Origin: Leishmania mexicana MHOM/GT/2001/U1103
Lineage: Eukaryota; Euglenozoa; Kinetoplastea; Trypanosomatida; Trypanosomatidae
Length of the DNA stretch: 64,000 nucleotides
NCBI RefSeq assembly: GCF_000234665.1
Contig: NC_018310.1
Coordinates: 310,001 to 374,000, forward strand
Reading direction: 5' to 3'
Notes under the pieces: model-generated
Database searches by the model: none
Seen by the model: the letters and a program-made list of their open reading frames with translations, nothing else
What the model was told of the DNA's origin: nothing
In this document: positions 28,601 through 43,157 of the stretch, in pieces
How the letters are laid out: each line of letters starts with the position of its first letter
How positions within the stretch are numbered: position 1 is the first letter of the stretch
Program-made: the position numbers and the translations under genes

Positions 28601-31600
28601 CCCGGCGGCGCCGCAGATGATGCCCTGCACCGGCACCTCCGACAGTGAGAGGACCGCAACGACTGCAGCACCAGTGGAACCGCCGACGCCACCGCTACAG
28701 CAGAGGCGGCCACCGCTGGAGCCGTCTAAAGCCGCCGCCGCCGCTGCTGCTGCTGCTGCCACGACGGCGGCGGCAAAAGCACAAGCCCAGCTGCGCATCT
28801 CCTTCGAGATCTACCCAGCACACCTGTTTTACTCGTTGATCTTCCGCGCAGCGGTGCTGCAGGAGAAGGACTGGGCGCTGCGACGCGCGGCTGCGGAGCT
28901 CTTTGGCGGTTCCGCTGAGATCGAAGGCAACGGCAAGGGTCTCGGCGTCAGCTCAGGGGCTAATGCCAGCGCCGGCGGCGGTGCCAGTGCCACGCCGGCG
29001 TCGCCCCTGTCACTCGCACGCGCGCTGTCCTTCACCTTCAACGTCCAGGTGCCGGCGGGGGAGCGCGGGAGCAACCCCTGCGCGACGGACCCCTTTAGCC
29101 ACCACCCACACCACGGCACGGCCGCCGGGTTGGAGAACTACTGCCTCTCACCACTGTCGCCGGGACATTTTTGCCGAATGCCGGTCTCCCCGAAGCCGAC
29201 GACGACGCCGTCGCCGCACGCGGGCCTCAGTGGCGGTGGGGCTGCAGCGGCCGGCGTCGGCGCTGCCAATCCGTCCCCCGGGACGGCGGGCGGCACTGCC
29301 GCGTCGCCTGCGACCTTGCCAGCGTCTGCGTTCTCCTCCGTGGCGGTGACGGCATCGCCCCAGGTTGTGGTGCGCCTCTCTGAGAGCTACAGCTTCCCAG
29401 CCCAGCCGCCGCAGATGGTGGTGTCGCCGCCGCTGGGGACGCAGTCCGGGATCATGGCGCCGCTCGGTGCGCTGCCGTCCGCCGCCGCCGCCGCCGGTCG
29501 CGTCGTCTCCGACAGCGAGTTTCTCTTTTACATCCACGTGCTGCGCACGGCGGTTGGCGACGGCGTCAACACCACAGCGCTGCCGTCGAGCAGGGCCTCG
29601 GAGGCGGACGACGACGACGACGACGGTGGCGGCGGCGGCGGCGCAGATGCTGATCGTGCGGGCGCGAGGGCAGCAGGCGTGCGGCGGGACGGCGCCAATC
29701 CCGGGAAGCGGAGTCCGCGGACGCCGAGTGACATGAGCGACCTGGCCACGGCCCGCCGCGACGGGCCGGAGGCTGTGGGGGACAAGGACGGTGATAGCGA
29801 GGCCCTCGCCTTGCTGGATCTGCGGCAGCGCGAGATCGAGCCACAGGTGCTGCTGCGCTATCGTTTTCGTGTGTTCCGGCAGGGCTGTCGCTCGCGCAAG
29901 GCCCTCGACGCCGTCGTGCTGTACACGCAGGACCAAGTGGAGCCCTGGCACGAGGAGGCCAAAGCCATGCTGCAGGCTCTGCCGGCCACGGAGAGCTGCC
30001 AGGCCCTCTCCTCCCTCTCCACGATGTCGCTGCGGGTGAACGGGAGCAGCCCCGCACTGCGGTCGTCCGACAGCGTGGGGCGGATGACGTCGCTGAGTGG
30101 GGGTGGCGAGGCGACGACAGGCGTTGCTTCAGGCCGCCTGCAGCGTCGTTCCTGTTCACGTCCGGCGGGACTGCCGCTGCTTTCTCTCGGCACCGCTGCG
30201 CTGGCGAGCACGCCGGAGCTCGACCGGGTGGACTGCCGCACCACCGCGGCGAACAGTGGCCGGCTGCAGCTGCCAGCGTGGGCGATGGAGGTGCTCATCC
30301 GACGCGAGAGCATGCGAGAGACGCTTGTGCGCGACCTGAAGGAAAAAGCCTTCCGCGTGTGTGCCGTTCCGCTTCCGGACATGCGAGTACACCGCGTTTT
30401 GCCACCAACGGTGCCGCGCTACGTCACGGCCCACGCGCGCGGCTTCCCTCTCAGCCGCACCTTTGCCGAGGAGGTCCTTTCGCAGCAGCGCGCGCTGCAG
30501 TTCATTCTGCTGCAGAGGGAGCAGGAGAACCAACGCGCCATCGCAGCGCGCATCCGCCACGAGCAGCGCCGGCAGGATCGCCAGGAACGGAAGCGACGAG
30601 AGCGCCGCGCTCGCGAGGAGGCGTGTCGACGGGCGCAACAAGAGCGGCAGCAGCGCAAGGAGCAGCAGCAGAAACGGGGCCTGAACACCCGGAGGCGCGA
30701 GCCAGGCGACGGCGACAGTTTCAAGGAGCGTCTGACGGGGACCCTGAACCCGGCGACCGTCGTGTCGCGTGTCGTGTCCATGGTGAAGCGGGCCAGCGTG
30801 GGGAGCTCTGGCCGCGACTTCGGCCACCTGTTCGTGCGCATGCCACCTCAGGGTAGCGACAGCGTGCGCGAGACGCGCACAAGCCCGGACGCGGCTTATC
30901 GGCAAGAGTCTCAAGCGCCAGCGCCGCTTGGTGAGCCAGACGTGCCGAAGGCTTCGCCACCGCCGCCGTACCGACACGGCTACCCGGATTCCAGCGGCAG
31001 CTTCTACGGCGTCCCCTCGCCAGCTCAGCGGCAGAGCGCCGCACCGGAGGGCAACGCGCGAGTTGGCGTCGTCCTCCCCCCAGATGAAAGTGATCGTGTT
31101 GGCTACGGTGAGGCGGAGGGCAAGGGCACCATCAGTGCTGCCGCACCCACCGTCGGCAACGTCAGGCAACACCAGCGTTCGACCGAGGAGCCGAGCAGCT
31201 CCTCGCAGGTGTATGCGGTGCAGCGGCCGTGCGGACTCCAGGGTATGCGCGCCCCCCTTACCGTTGCTGTCGCCGCGACGTCGGTGCAGATCTCGCCGAC
31301 GCGGACGGGGGTGGACATCCGCTTGCTCCGTGGCAGCTCCGGCAGCGTCTCCGTCGAAGTCTCCACTGATGTTTCGCTGACGGCGAACGCGACCGGTGTG
31401 AGTGCCCCGTACTACGCCGCGGACGCGGCACCGCGCTCGCTCGAGCGCGGTGCGGGCGGCGACACAGGCGGCAGTGGTCGAGGACGCGCGCTTGGTTCAG
31501 CTGGAGCGCCAAGTTCTTCGCCAACATCACCGACGCCGTACACTGCCACGACACCGGTCATTCTACTGGCGCTGCCACAGGGCTTATCGGGGTCGCCTCC

Positions 31601-34600
31601 GCCGCAACCGCACTCCCCAGCCTCGGCGAACAGCGGCCTGAACAGTCCACCGCCGCAGTCGCAAACCTGTCAAGGCGACCACAGTAGCGGCGGAGGCGGC
31701 AGCGGCGCTCCCAAGTCACTTTCTCTCGCGCCTGCAAGCTCCACCCGCAACCCCCACTGGACTGCTGTGCACACGGCAACCAACGCAAACACTTGCGTAA
31801 CGCCGCCGCCACCCCCCTCGACCGCCCCCGCTGCCGGTAGCCCCGCAGTGCAGGTCAGCAGTAGCGGTCACAACGGTGGCTGCGCCGCCAACGCCGTTGG
31901 CCACGGCCACGTTCAGAAGACGCTTGCCTCCGTCAGCAGCGCTCTGCAGAACCACTTCGGTTCGTGGCTGGCGACAACCGCGACGACCTCGTCATCGGCG
32001 AGTGGGGCCAGCAACACTATGCCAAACTTTAGCGGCACGGGCGCCACCGGCTTCCACTCTGGCACCATCTCAATGTCGGAGCGCGGCTTTCGGTTGATGC
32101 CACTGCCGCCGCCTCCGTCACCACTGCCCGCGCTCGGCTCATCCTCTCTTCCCGCGCTTGATGTGGGCACCACTCCGTCCTCGTGCATGCTCTCTGTGTC
32201 AGACACATCGACCGTCACGCTTGCGACCACCCGCGATGTGAGCCTCGACGTCTCGGCGGGCGACCATCGTCACCACCAGGACACGACTGTACCGTCGCTG
32301 CCGCCGCAAGAGCCATCGAGCAGCAGTCAGCCGCATCGCTCGCTGCAGAACCCGGCGTCACCTGTCTCCGCCACTTCGCCGCTTAGCGCGGAAGGTGCGA
32401 CGCACCTCACCGTGAGCGGAGGTGCTGCGCAGAATTATATGAGCAGCCACCCCAGCCACTCCCTCCAGCTGCCCGACGATGGTGGAGTGCCGGCCGCCTC
32501 GCTGACGCCCATGCCGCTTGCAGTTCCCAACAACAGTATGTACGGCACCTTTGACGCGTATTACGGCCACAGCGTCGCGACACCGCAGGCAGTGCTGCTG
32601 CGCCAGCAGGCCCAGGCGGAGGCGGCGGCGGCCTCCGTTGCGTCCTCATCGGCTACGCGAGCGCTGACCTCACCCCGGCACCAAGAAACCGCCAACACCG
32701 CGGCGCCGCTGTCAGCAATCGTGACATTGGCGGCGGAGAGAGACACTCGCAAGGGTGAGTTGCACAATGGTGGGTCCGCCGGTGATCGCGACGTCAGAGG
32801 CCCCGCCGGTATGCTCAGCAGCGCCACGTCGACACCAGCTGCAGGGGCTGCCGCTGCTGCTGCTGCTGCTGCTGCTGGAGGCAATGTGCAGCAGTTGCCG
32901 CCGCCGCCACATCTGCAGGCCCCACGCAGCGGGCCGGGGCGAACCAGCTCTGGGCTGCTGCCGTACACGTACTCGGCCGATTCCGTGAGCAGCATGTATG
33001 GCACAACGCACTATCCTCTCTACCAGTACCCGGACGACCCTAACAGCGCAGCGGCAGCGGCGTACCCGGGAGTGTCGCCGTTCACGTCATCAGTGCCGGG
33101 GGGGGCAGTGATGGGTGGTGGTGGCAGCGGGGCCACAACGGCCGCGCCGGCTGGGTTCACCCACACCGGTGCTTCGGGGACTTACACGTACAAATCTTCG
33201 GGTTGTAGCAGCAGCCACGTTTTCGGGGCAAGCGCCACCGGCGTCACGCAGGTCTACACGTCTCCTGGCAACTCAGCCGCGTTCTTCGGTGTCGGCGGGG
33301 CGGTTCGCCCGGAGAACTGGGGCTCTTGCCTGCAATCGCCGCGCGTGCCGGACTCGCCGATGGACTTGAACGCCAGCGCCACCGTCCCTCTGTCGCTGCC
33401 GCTTGCTCAGGATACGCACATGAACCGGCTGAAGCAGTACAACAAGCTGCTATCTGACCTCCTCGGCGTCGCAGGCGGCCCGATGCGCAGCGGCATCTCC
33501 TACTATTACACCTACGGCGATGCCACGGCGCTGCTGTACAACGCGTCCATCCGGGCACCCTGTGACGAGAACATTCTCGAGCTGCTAGACCGTCAACAAT
33601 GGGAGAAGCAGCACGAGCTTCGGCAGCTGTCGCGCACCGACGTCGGTGGCGGCGTTTTCTCCGACTCTGGAGGCGCATCAGACGGCAGCACGTCGGGTGG
33701 CGATAAAATAGCGGTGTACACTAGCAGCGGGTCCTACTCCATGCCCAGCTCAGGAACAGACAACACTGGCGCCTGGCGTGTTCCAGCCACCTTAGCCGGC
33801 ATTGGCGTGTCCCCTCCAGCACCGCCGCCTGCGCCTCAACAGCAGGCCACGCTCCACGGCAGCGGCAGCGCAGCTGGAGGAGACGCGAATGCCGCTGGTC
33901 AAGGGGCGCGCAACGCCCGAGAGGACTCCTCCGCAGCCCGCGCCGCCGCTGCAGCTGCAAGCGAAGATGAGGGCTGCTCCTATCTTGAGTACGGCGCTCT
34001 CGGCGGGCTGCCGGACACGATGGACGCTCTGGAGTCCGAGCAGATCGAGGCGCAGCGGGCACGCAACACACGCTTTTACTCCATCTTTGAGCACCTCCAT
34101 CGCGCCTACCACGACACTGTGCTGGAGGCGATCGGCAGCGGGAGGACCCGGTCTGTCGACGTTAGCCCCGTCACGGCCGCGGCCGAGACCGGCTCCCTCT
34201 ACGCGGGGCTCACCGGAGGGGTTGGCACAGAGTACATCTTCCCTTCCTCCGCGTCTGCCGCAGGCGCGTCTGCTGCTGAGCGGCAGACGGCGCCTCCGCA
34301 CTGCGTCGGCCACGCCACCGCGCCAGGATCGGTTACCCCTCCACCTGGCCTGCTGTGCGTCGGGACGGGTGCGGCAGAGACAGTAGACCTGTCGCGCTGG
34401 CGACGACGGCTATGGGGTCGCGTGTGTGCGCTTGTGGCGTGGGTGGGCTCCCTCGTCGGCCTCGCGCGCAGGCCGCACGGTGACTCGGCCGCTGTGGGAG
34501 CACACGCTGCGGGTGGCGCCACCGATAGTGGTGTGGCAATCCGTTGGCGCGCGCCGCAGCTCGCCCCAGACGGCGCAAAGTGTGGCTTCGATCCAGCCAA

Positions 34601-36194
34601 GCTCGCCGAGTACTTCCCGGGCGAACGCATCGTGACGTTCGGCGACGAGTGGTGCATCGCCTCTCGGCTGGACATGCACAACGGGCACTTTGGCCTCTCG
34701 CCTCTGCAGGTGTGGATGGCCACACGCTACTCGCGCCGCTTCGCAGGCGAGGTGTACCTGATGGACGTGATCGCGGCCGGCGGCGACCCGTACTACCCAG
34801 CTGTCCGTGTCTTGGATGAGATTGTTGCGCATGCCGTGCTCTACTACCACAACCACAGTCTGCGGGACTTTGTGGAGGATTTAGAGGCGGAGCTGGGGCT
34901 CGTATACGTGCCGCAGACGCTCTGGGGGAGGCGCGCGCTGGGGCTGCCAGATGACGATGCCGAGGTGCAAGAGCTGGAAGGACTGCTGTACACTGCCACC
35001 CGACGTCGGCAAGACCGCCGCCGCCGGCAACGCGCTCAGGAAAAGCATCGGCAGCGCAGCCGCTGTGGCGACAGTGCAGGGGGCGGCCTCAAGAACGGCC
35101 GCGCTGCGACGTCCAGAGTTCCACTGCCTACCACGGCGGGTGCCTCACGCTCGGCTGCCGCTGCCGGGCTCCGCCACGCGGATGGGGCACCGGCACCGGC
35201 GCCGCCGTTTCCTTCCCTTGCGGCGGACGCGGCGCGTGAGGGTGAGACGCAGGGAGGTCCGACGACGGGCAGCCGCCGCTCTTTTAGCCCCCAAGCACCG
35301 ACGATCAGCGGCGCAGCTACTCAGGGCAGCGTCGGCGGCGCCAGCGATGCCTCCCCGCTACTGCTGAGCCCGGTGAGCGACGGCGGCGACCTACCGTCTG
35401 CCGAGGCAACCGCGGCAACAGTGCCAGCGAACCGCTCCCCACCGCTCCGGCACCATCGCCGTCCTCGGCGCCACGATAATGAGCGCCTTGAGGATGAAGA
35501 GATGGCCGAGTACACCTGGGTTCAACTGCAGGCCAAGGACCAGGAAGAGGACGAGGAGGTCTTCTACGGCGCAACGGCCGCTGCCGCCGCGGGACTTGGC
35601 GGTGGCGACATCAACATCGCGCCCCACGTGTATGACGCGGTGATGGAGCGCGAGGTGTATGACGAGCGCATGCTGCTGCGCGAGCTGGACCACTTGAAGG
35701 AGTTTCTCGTTGATAACCGCAACGTCCTGTCGTCGGCGATGCTCACCACGGCTGGCTCAAACTCCCTCGAGGCCGTCTTCGGCGTTCCAGCGACGGTGTT
35801 CCCGTTTCTGCTGTGCGCGCGCGAGAGCGTGCCCTTCGTAGCCTCCATCTTCGAGTCCCTCTCTTACCACTACGGTCCTCTCACCTACGACAACTTCTCC
35901 AAGTACACCTACGATGTCTACCACCGTGACCGGCCGGACGTGCTGCGCCACACGCCGCGCATGTTCCGCATGGTCAACAAGAGCCGCCGCGGCTGCATCA
36001 CTTACGAGGAGCTGTGCCGATGGATGGCGCGGAAGCTGAGCTGCGGCAATAATGTTCAGCCAAACGGGCACCTGCTGGCGACGAGTATGTCGCTGCGGCT
36101 GCCGCTCGCCCTGGTGTCCGAGTCTCGCGACGAGTGGGACGCGTACCGTTGTGTACTCAAGTCGCTCTCCGACGGCGATGACGCGGAGTACTGA
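25617..36194 (+). CDS. Giant hypothetical membrane protein (3,525 aa) with EF-hand-like C-terminus
   Basis: One open frame of 10.6 kb beginning with ATG at 25617; I do not recognise the family. Residues 30-49 form a hydrophobic segment (ACLAIGCGAGLLLYAGVVL) followed by RRRLARP, a likely signal anchor. Most of the protein is Ser/Gly/Pro/Gln-rich disorder with His, Gln and Ala runs. Ordered islands are: a Cys/Arg-rich partly hydrophobic stretch at about 765-845; a segment at about 900-965; a highly charged helix rich in Arg, Gln and Glu at about 1620-1690; a hydrophobic stretch at about 2931-2950; and a folded-looking C-terminal region from about 2980. Near the end (3454-3465) NKSRRGCITYEE resembles an EF-hand loop with Gly6, Ile8 and Glu12 kept but the middle acids lost, so calcium binding is doubtful. 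It could be a large cytoskeletal or organelle-surface scaffold; that is inference. Confidence 0.85.
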   Translation: MATAVSMASASPESMMSAPVTTSSSLTRLRACLAIGCGAGLLLYAGVVLRRRLARPRPPPRVTCPMADNTIALLRDLHDGPFRFGDPTPFATAARAEATRRIRRQQRERRRLRRCMRSQLRRTRSSQHFPSWCPAATAAASASARNVLGAGGQQGRHVPGSEPTSGDAATVAAKEREGRATAEAVCKREGGLLPSVNSIASLRAVASDADDDDPRDNDGYGEGACSTYGPLVARSGGLRKMTSSEVSLISSMTTTSSSYDSDYSLSQSTSASTTTSGSSYYSRTSTPSLMQSTGSSGDSQGGASSLLAMTMGSVTSPDGIPWVKATFDSGSVTWGGLHGSHDAPQQAQQHNQHHNHQPPSNDPAGSFSNIAQNMVSGSMAAQGGRSPAQLLCCGASSPAASIHASDGTPRPGANMASSWTFGGGGGGGDSSRPPEVAYPGTFASVPGPVPSLLASGRWGGGAEDEEPYRCTAPGLMYGPPLFATEMDVTDALAELRSSVCCSGDRQGSSCLAGGASSTINTAPTPFMSSSVTGSGSGIMARMNSSNNAISLHQQQVGMSLSSVHYRPQQQQQQSTHHHTWSNPRSQGYFSGTSMSTASASVALPTHTRHTLHYPGGGSGSSSSQPPKHQRHHRRSGSGYHHVSSRTSVPRSTNWSPVSSQWLPEALSTVQPVYGYDSAPRGWGSGGSEGATGESTASAGNGSFNHAPTETPISQASSGLRRSLVAGSRVHYSSGHGNISSNAHRSFRSAKSALRHLCQYGWHCGSGRLRRCWRRCRRLVRRRVIVSCAIVQLGAMRILCAMRRGSSALGGACARGWRWVICQWRESASAASGKVLACLRRARWSLLRTGAMAADERSCTAAAPVPSSEAAKRHPGHTSTGADTAAEAEAVEAKRGGLLMTDTADEAINKIVQLLEPTPGRVPTVVVIRAPLGYDVSTDAASLWKALHLDSSSFEEGLIDIIVMEELKTGPLPPAQARAAAAATGTSSQVVSFPANPAAPQMMPCTGTSDSERTATTAAPVEPPTPPLQQRRPPLEPSKAAAAAAAAAATTAAAKAQAQLRISFEIYPAHLFYSLIFRAAVLQEKDWALRRAAAELFGGSAEIEGNGKGLGVSSGANASAGGGASATPASPLSLARALSFTFNVQVPAGERGSNPCATDPFSHHPHHGTAAGLENYCLSPLSPGHFCRMPVSPKPTTTPSPHAGLSGGGAAAAGVGAANPSPGTAGGTAASPATLPASAFSSVAVTASPQVVVRLSESYSFPAQPPQMVVSPPLGTQSGIMAPLGALPSAAAAAGRVVSDSEFLFYIHVLRTAVGDGVNTTALPSSRASEADDDDDDGGGGGGADADRAGARAAGVRRDGANPGKRSPRTPSDMSDLATARRDGPEAVGDKDGDSEALALLDLRQREIEPQVLLRYRFRVFRQGCRSRKALDAVVLYTQDQVEPWHEEAKAMLQALPATESCQALSSLSTMSLRVNGSSPALRSSDSVGRMTSLSGGGEATTGVASGRLQRRSCSRPAGLPLLSLGTAALASTPELDRVDCRTTAANSGRLQLPAWAMEVLIRRESMRETLVRDLKEKAFRVCAVPLPDMRVHRVLPPTVPRYVTAHARGFPLSRTFAEEVLSQQRALQFILLQREQENQRAIAARIRHEQRRQDRQERKRRERRAREEACRRAQQERQQRKEQQQKRGLNTRRREPGDGDSFKERLTGTLNPATVVSRVVSMVKRASVGSSGRDFGHLFVRMPPQGSDSVRETRTSPDAAYRQESQAPAPLGEPDVPKASPPPPYRHGYPDSSGSFYGVPSPAQRQSAAPEGNARVGVVLPPDESDRVGYGEAEGKGTISAAAPTVGNVRQHQRSTEEPSSSSQVYAVQRPCGLQGMRAPLTVAVAATSVQISPTRTGVDIRLLRGSSGSVSVEVSTDVSLTANATGVSAPYYAADAAPRSLERGAGGDTGGSGRGRALGSAGAPSSSPTSPTPYTATTPVILLALPQGLSGSPPPQPHSPASANSGLNSPPPQSQTCQGDHSSGGGGSGAPKSLSLAPASSTRNPHWTAVHTATNANTCVTPPPPPSTAPAAGSPAVQVSSSGHNGGCAANAVGHGHVQKTLASVSSALQNHFGSWLATTATTSSSASGASNTMPNFSGTGATGFHSGTISMSERGFRLMPLPPPPSPLPALGSSSLPALDVGTTPSSCMLSVSDTSTVTLATTRDVSLDVSAGDHRHHQDTTVPSLPPQEPSSSSQPHRSLQNPASPVSATSPLSAEGATHLTVSGGAAQNYMSSHPSHSLQLPDDGGVPAASLTPMPLAVPNNSMYGTFDAYYGHSVATPQAVLLRQQAQAEAAAASVASSSATRALTSPRHQETANTAAPLSAIVTLAAERDTRKGELHNGGSAGDRDVRGPAGMLSSATSTPAAGAAAAAAAAAAGGNVQQLPPPPHLQAPRSGPGRTSSGLLPYTYSADSVSSMYGTTHYPLYQYPDDPNSAAAAAYPGVSPFTSSVPGGAVMGGGGSGATTAAPAGFTHTGASGTYTYKSSGCSSSHVFGASATGVTQVYTSPGNSAAFFGVGGAVRPENWGSCLQSPRVPDSPMDLNASATVPLSLPLAQDTHMNRLKQYNKLLSDLLGVAGGPMRSGISYYYTYGDATALLYNASIRAPCDENILELLDRQQWEKQHELRQLSRTDVGGGVFSDSGGASDGSTSGGDKIAVYTSSGSYSMPSSGTDNTGAWRVPATLAGIGVSPPAPPPAPQQQATLHGSGSAAGGDANAAGQGARNAREDSSAARAAAAAASEDEGCSYLEYGALGGLPDTMDALESEQIEAQRARNTRFYSIFEHLHRAYHDTVLEAIGSGRTRSVDVSPVTAAAETGSLYAGLTGGVGTEYIFPSSASAAGASAAERQTAPPHCVGHATAPGSVTPPPGLLCVGTGAAETVDLSRWRRRLWGRVCALVAWVGSLVGLARRPHGDSAAVGAHAAGGATDSGVAIRWRAPQLAPDGAKCGFDPAKLAEYFPGERIVTFGDEWCIASRLDMHNGHFGLSPLQVWMATRYSRRFAGEVYLMDVIAAGGDPYYPAVRVLDEIVAHAVLYYHNHSLRDFVEDLEAELGLVYVPQTLWGRRALGLPDDDAEVQELEGLLYTATRRRQDRRRRQRAQEKHRQRSRCGDSAGGGLKNGRAATSRVPLPTTAGASRSAAAAGLRHADGAPAPAPPFPSLAADAAREGETQGGPTTGSRRSFSPQAPTISGAATQGSVGGASDASPLLLSPVSDGGDLPSAEATAATVPANRSPPLRHHRRPRRHDNERLEDEEMAEYTWVQLQAKDQEEDEEVFYGATAAAAAGLGGGDINIAPHVYDAVMEREVYDERMLLRELDHLKEFLVDNRNVLSSAMLTTAGSNSLEAVFGVPATVFPFLLCARESVPFVASIFESLSYHYGPLTYDNFSKYTYDVYHRDRPDVLRHTPRMFRMVNKSRRGCITYEELCRWMARKLSCGNNVQPNGHLLATSMSLRLPLALVSESRDEWDAYRCVLKSLSDGDDAEY

Positions 36195-38876
<2,682 letters not shown>

Positions 38877-39728
38877 AGAGAGATCGAGGGGAGGGGGACG
38901 CCATGTGCGTCGTATGCATGCAGCCACCGCCATGATGCTGCCACTCACCTGGCCCCCGCCTCCTCGTCGTACGACGACCGTCCCTTGCGCAAACTCATTG
39001 GGTAACCGTGAGTGGCGCGGAGGGGTGCGCGCCTGCGTTCTCACGCACGTGGCTGCAGCTGACCTCCCGCCCACACCCGCGCGCGTTCAAGCTGCGTGTC
39101 GTCGTGCTCTTCCCGTTAACGTCGTGCTTGTTCGGGGCTGCTCTCCGCTGTGTGCTTGGCCCCTCCCTCCCTCGATCTCCTCGTACGGGTCTCCGACGCC
39201 GCCGCCGCCGCAGACGCGGTGCGTGCGAGCGTGTCTCGCGTGATGTGCCGGTGTTTGTACACACGGCGCACGGAGAGAGCGAGCGAGAGGGCGAGGGGAA
39301 GGATGGCCGGTGCCTCGCGTGGGCGAGTGTGCACGAGTTTGTCGCGTCGCTGCGCCGCTTGGATGTCGCGCAGCGCAAGACCACGTGCGCCTGAAGCGTG
39401 GAGGGAGGTAGATGAGCGTGCTGCATGTGGCCTCAAGGTCGGAAAGTGAAGGGAGGCCGACGCGAGCGCATCGACAGGACGGAATAGACACTAACCCCCC
39501 GAAAACTGAATGAATGGACATCGTAACGCGCTTCTCTCCCCTCTTCCCCTGTCCCTGTCTCCTCGACGTGTGCTGCTCTCGTGAGCACCAGATGGGGCGA
39601 GGCGTTAAAGGGGAGGGAGGGGAGCAGGGCTGCACACACACACACACACACAGACAAAGCAAGCTTGAGGCAGACATGTAAGCACGATTCACGTGCAGGA
39701 TGCGTAGCTGCGTGACGTGTGTGTGGGA

Positions 39729-39757
39729 GGGGTGAAGGGGAGGGGGGGGGCGCGGGG
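39729..39757 (+). other. G-quadruplex-type motif
   Basis: Four G tracts (4, 4, 9 and 4 G) are separated by loops TGAA, A and CGC. It lies on the sense strand between DHFR-TS and the predicted PRMT7 acceptor, so it would be in the DHFR-TS 3' UTR or the discarded spacer. Confidence 0.6.
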
Positions 39758-39950
39758 TGGCCGTGTACGCATGCGCAATGGGTTACCGCAGCGATGCGCA
39801 ATGGACCCTCCCCCCGCTCTCCCTTCCGGTACCTTCCGCCTCTGTCTCTCTCTCTCCCTGTACGCGTGCACATCATCAACCATCCTCTCGTCGGTGCTCA
39901 CTCCTCACCCCCTCCCCCTCACTGGGAGGCTCCCCGAACGCTCATACAAG

Positions 39951-41630
<1,680 letters not shown>

Positions 41631-43157
41631 GGATTTAAACAGCCGTACTGAGCCAAGCGAACAATGGGAAACAGGCTTGTGCTTGGCGTGTGTGCGTGCA
41701 ACACCTGCCCTGCGCTGCCGTGCCCTGCCACTTTCTACCCAGTTGTAGGTGCACGCACGCACGCACACACATGCAGGCGCACCTGAGGCATCGCGGCATC
41801 GCTAAGAACATCATGATAATTCCCTTCTCTCTCCCTCCAAGAACGGTTAACAGCTGTGAAAACAACGCGAGCGAAACTCGATGAGGACAAGGCGTGCGAG
41901 GGAGACGCATGGAGATGTGAGGGGCGGGCGGGAAGGGCAACGACGGAACCGCGCGCGTGTGCACCCGCGTGCCACAGACGCACTCGACCATAGATCTGAC
42001 CCCCTCCCGCTCTTCTGTGCACCGCCACCACCGCCACCCATCCACCCCTCCTCTGGCACCTTCTCTAACAGAAGGCTTCAACGGAGTGCATTCGGCCTGC
42101 CTGCTTGCCATGCGGGCTAGGCGAAGGAGGAGGCGACGCGCAACATCCACGGATGGACAACCTCTTCCGTGTGTGTGTGTGTGGGGGGCCTGCACGTGCG
42201 TGACACGACCGCCCGCCTTTCTCTGTGTAGGCACGGCCTTCATACCTTCGGTGATGTGCACCGGCCCAACCAACACTGGCTCTTGCCTTGCACACTCCCC
42301 TCTCCGCACTCTCCCTCTCCCTCTGTCGACAGCCGCGGATGTCTTTTACTGTGTAGAAGGACGAGAGGTGAGCCTGCGTGTTGTCTGCATGTGCGCTCGA
42401 GTCGTACTCAGCGGGAGACAACACGCAGGCGGCTGCACGATCCCACCAAGCGTGCATCGACGCCACGCAGCAGCGCCCATACGTAAGTGTGACGACGACT
42501 CAACAGACAGAGAACGCCCAGGCAAGGCGAGTACGCCGCCACCCGCCCTCCCACCGTTGCACTCGCGCGTGTGCACGGATGAGGGAGGTAGGGAGGAAGC
42601 CGGAGAAGGCGTGAGCGTGTGGGCGGAGGCCGCGGGGGGAGGGGGCGAGGGCACCCTTTACTCGCCTGTCTCTCTCTCTCTCGACTCGTGGTGTGCGTGT
42701 ATGCCTGCGCGAGCGCGGATGGGGCACCCGCTCACCGACACGCATCACCCTCTTTGCCCCGCTCTCCAGTTGTTTGACGCTTGTGTGGCTACCATCCCAC
42801 ACTGCGCCGTGGAGGCACCCACGCAGGAAAAAATCAATCCATCCCCCGCCCCGCCCTCTTCGCTGCCACGTTGAGTGTGCGTGCGTCTGCACGCGTAGAC
42901 ACGCGATACCAGCACCCCATTCGTCACGCTCCACCCCCACCCCTTTCGTTCTCCGGCCCTCTTCCGTTGTCGCACGCAGTGCACTGCCGCTCGCTCGCTC
43001 ACTTCCGCTCTTACCACTTAACCCGCAAACGCTCTGGCTGCCTTCGCCCTGTGCTTTACCGCCACCCGTGCAGTCGCTCAGCGCATCACACGCACCCCCC
43101 TCCTTCCTCCCCCCTCACCTGCCACTTGCGTGCACACGCACGTCGGCCATCCGCGAC
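41631..43157. other. Intergenic region between PRMT7 and acyl-CoA dehydrogenase
   Basis: About 1.5 kb. It contains an ACGC/ACAC run at 41750-41772, a TG run at 42169-42183, CT runs at 42666-42684, and a pyrimidine-rich leader up to the next gene. A 305-codon plus-strand frame (41957-42874) and a 224-codon minus-strand frame (41635-42309) are low-complexity and rejected. Confidence 0.7.
42980..43073 (+). promoter_or_regulatory. Predicted spliced-leader acceptor for acyl-CoA dehydrogenase
   Basis: No AG from 42980 to 43071. The zone includes the tracts CTTCCGCTCTTACC and GCCTTCGCCCTGTGCTTTACC. The first AG is at 43072-43073 and another at 43080-43081; neither is followed by a further AG before the ATG. 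The 5' UTR would be about 77-84 bases. Confidence 0.55.

Noticed and set aside
41957..42874. Plus-strand frame of 305 codons between PRMT7 and acyl-CoA dehydrogenase
   Set aside because: Cys/Pro/Ser/His-rich low-complexity sequence crossing TG and CT runs; nothing recognisable.
42693..43157. N-terminal extension of the acyl-CoA dehydrogenase by 155 residues
   Set aside because: It passes through the predicted acceptor and lacks similarity to the family; the ATG at 43158 gives a normal length and a mitochondrial presequence.
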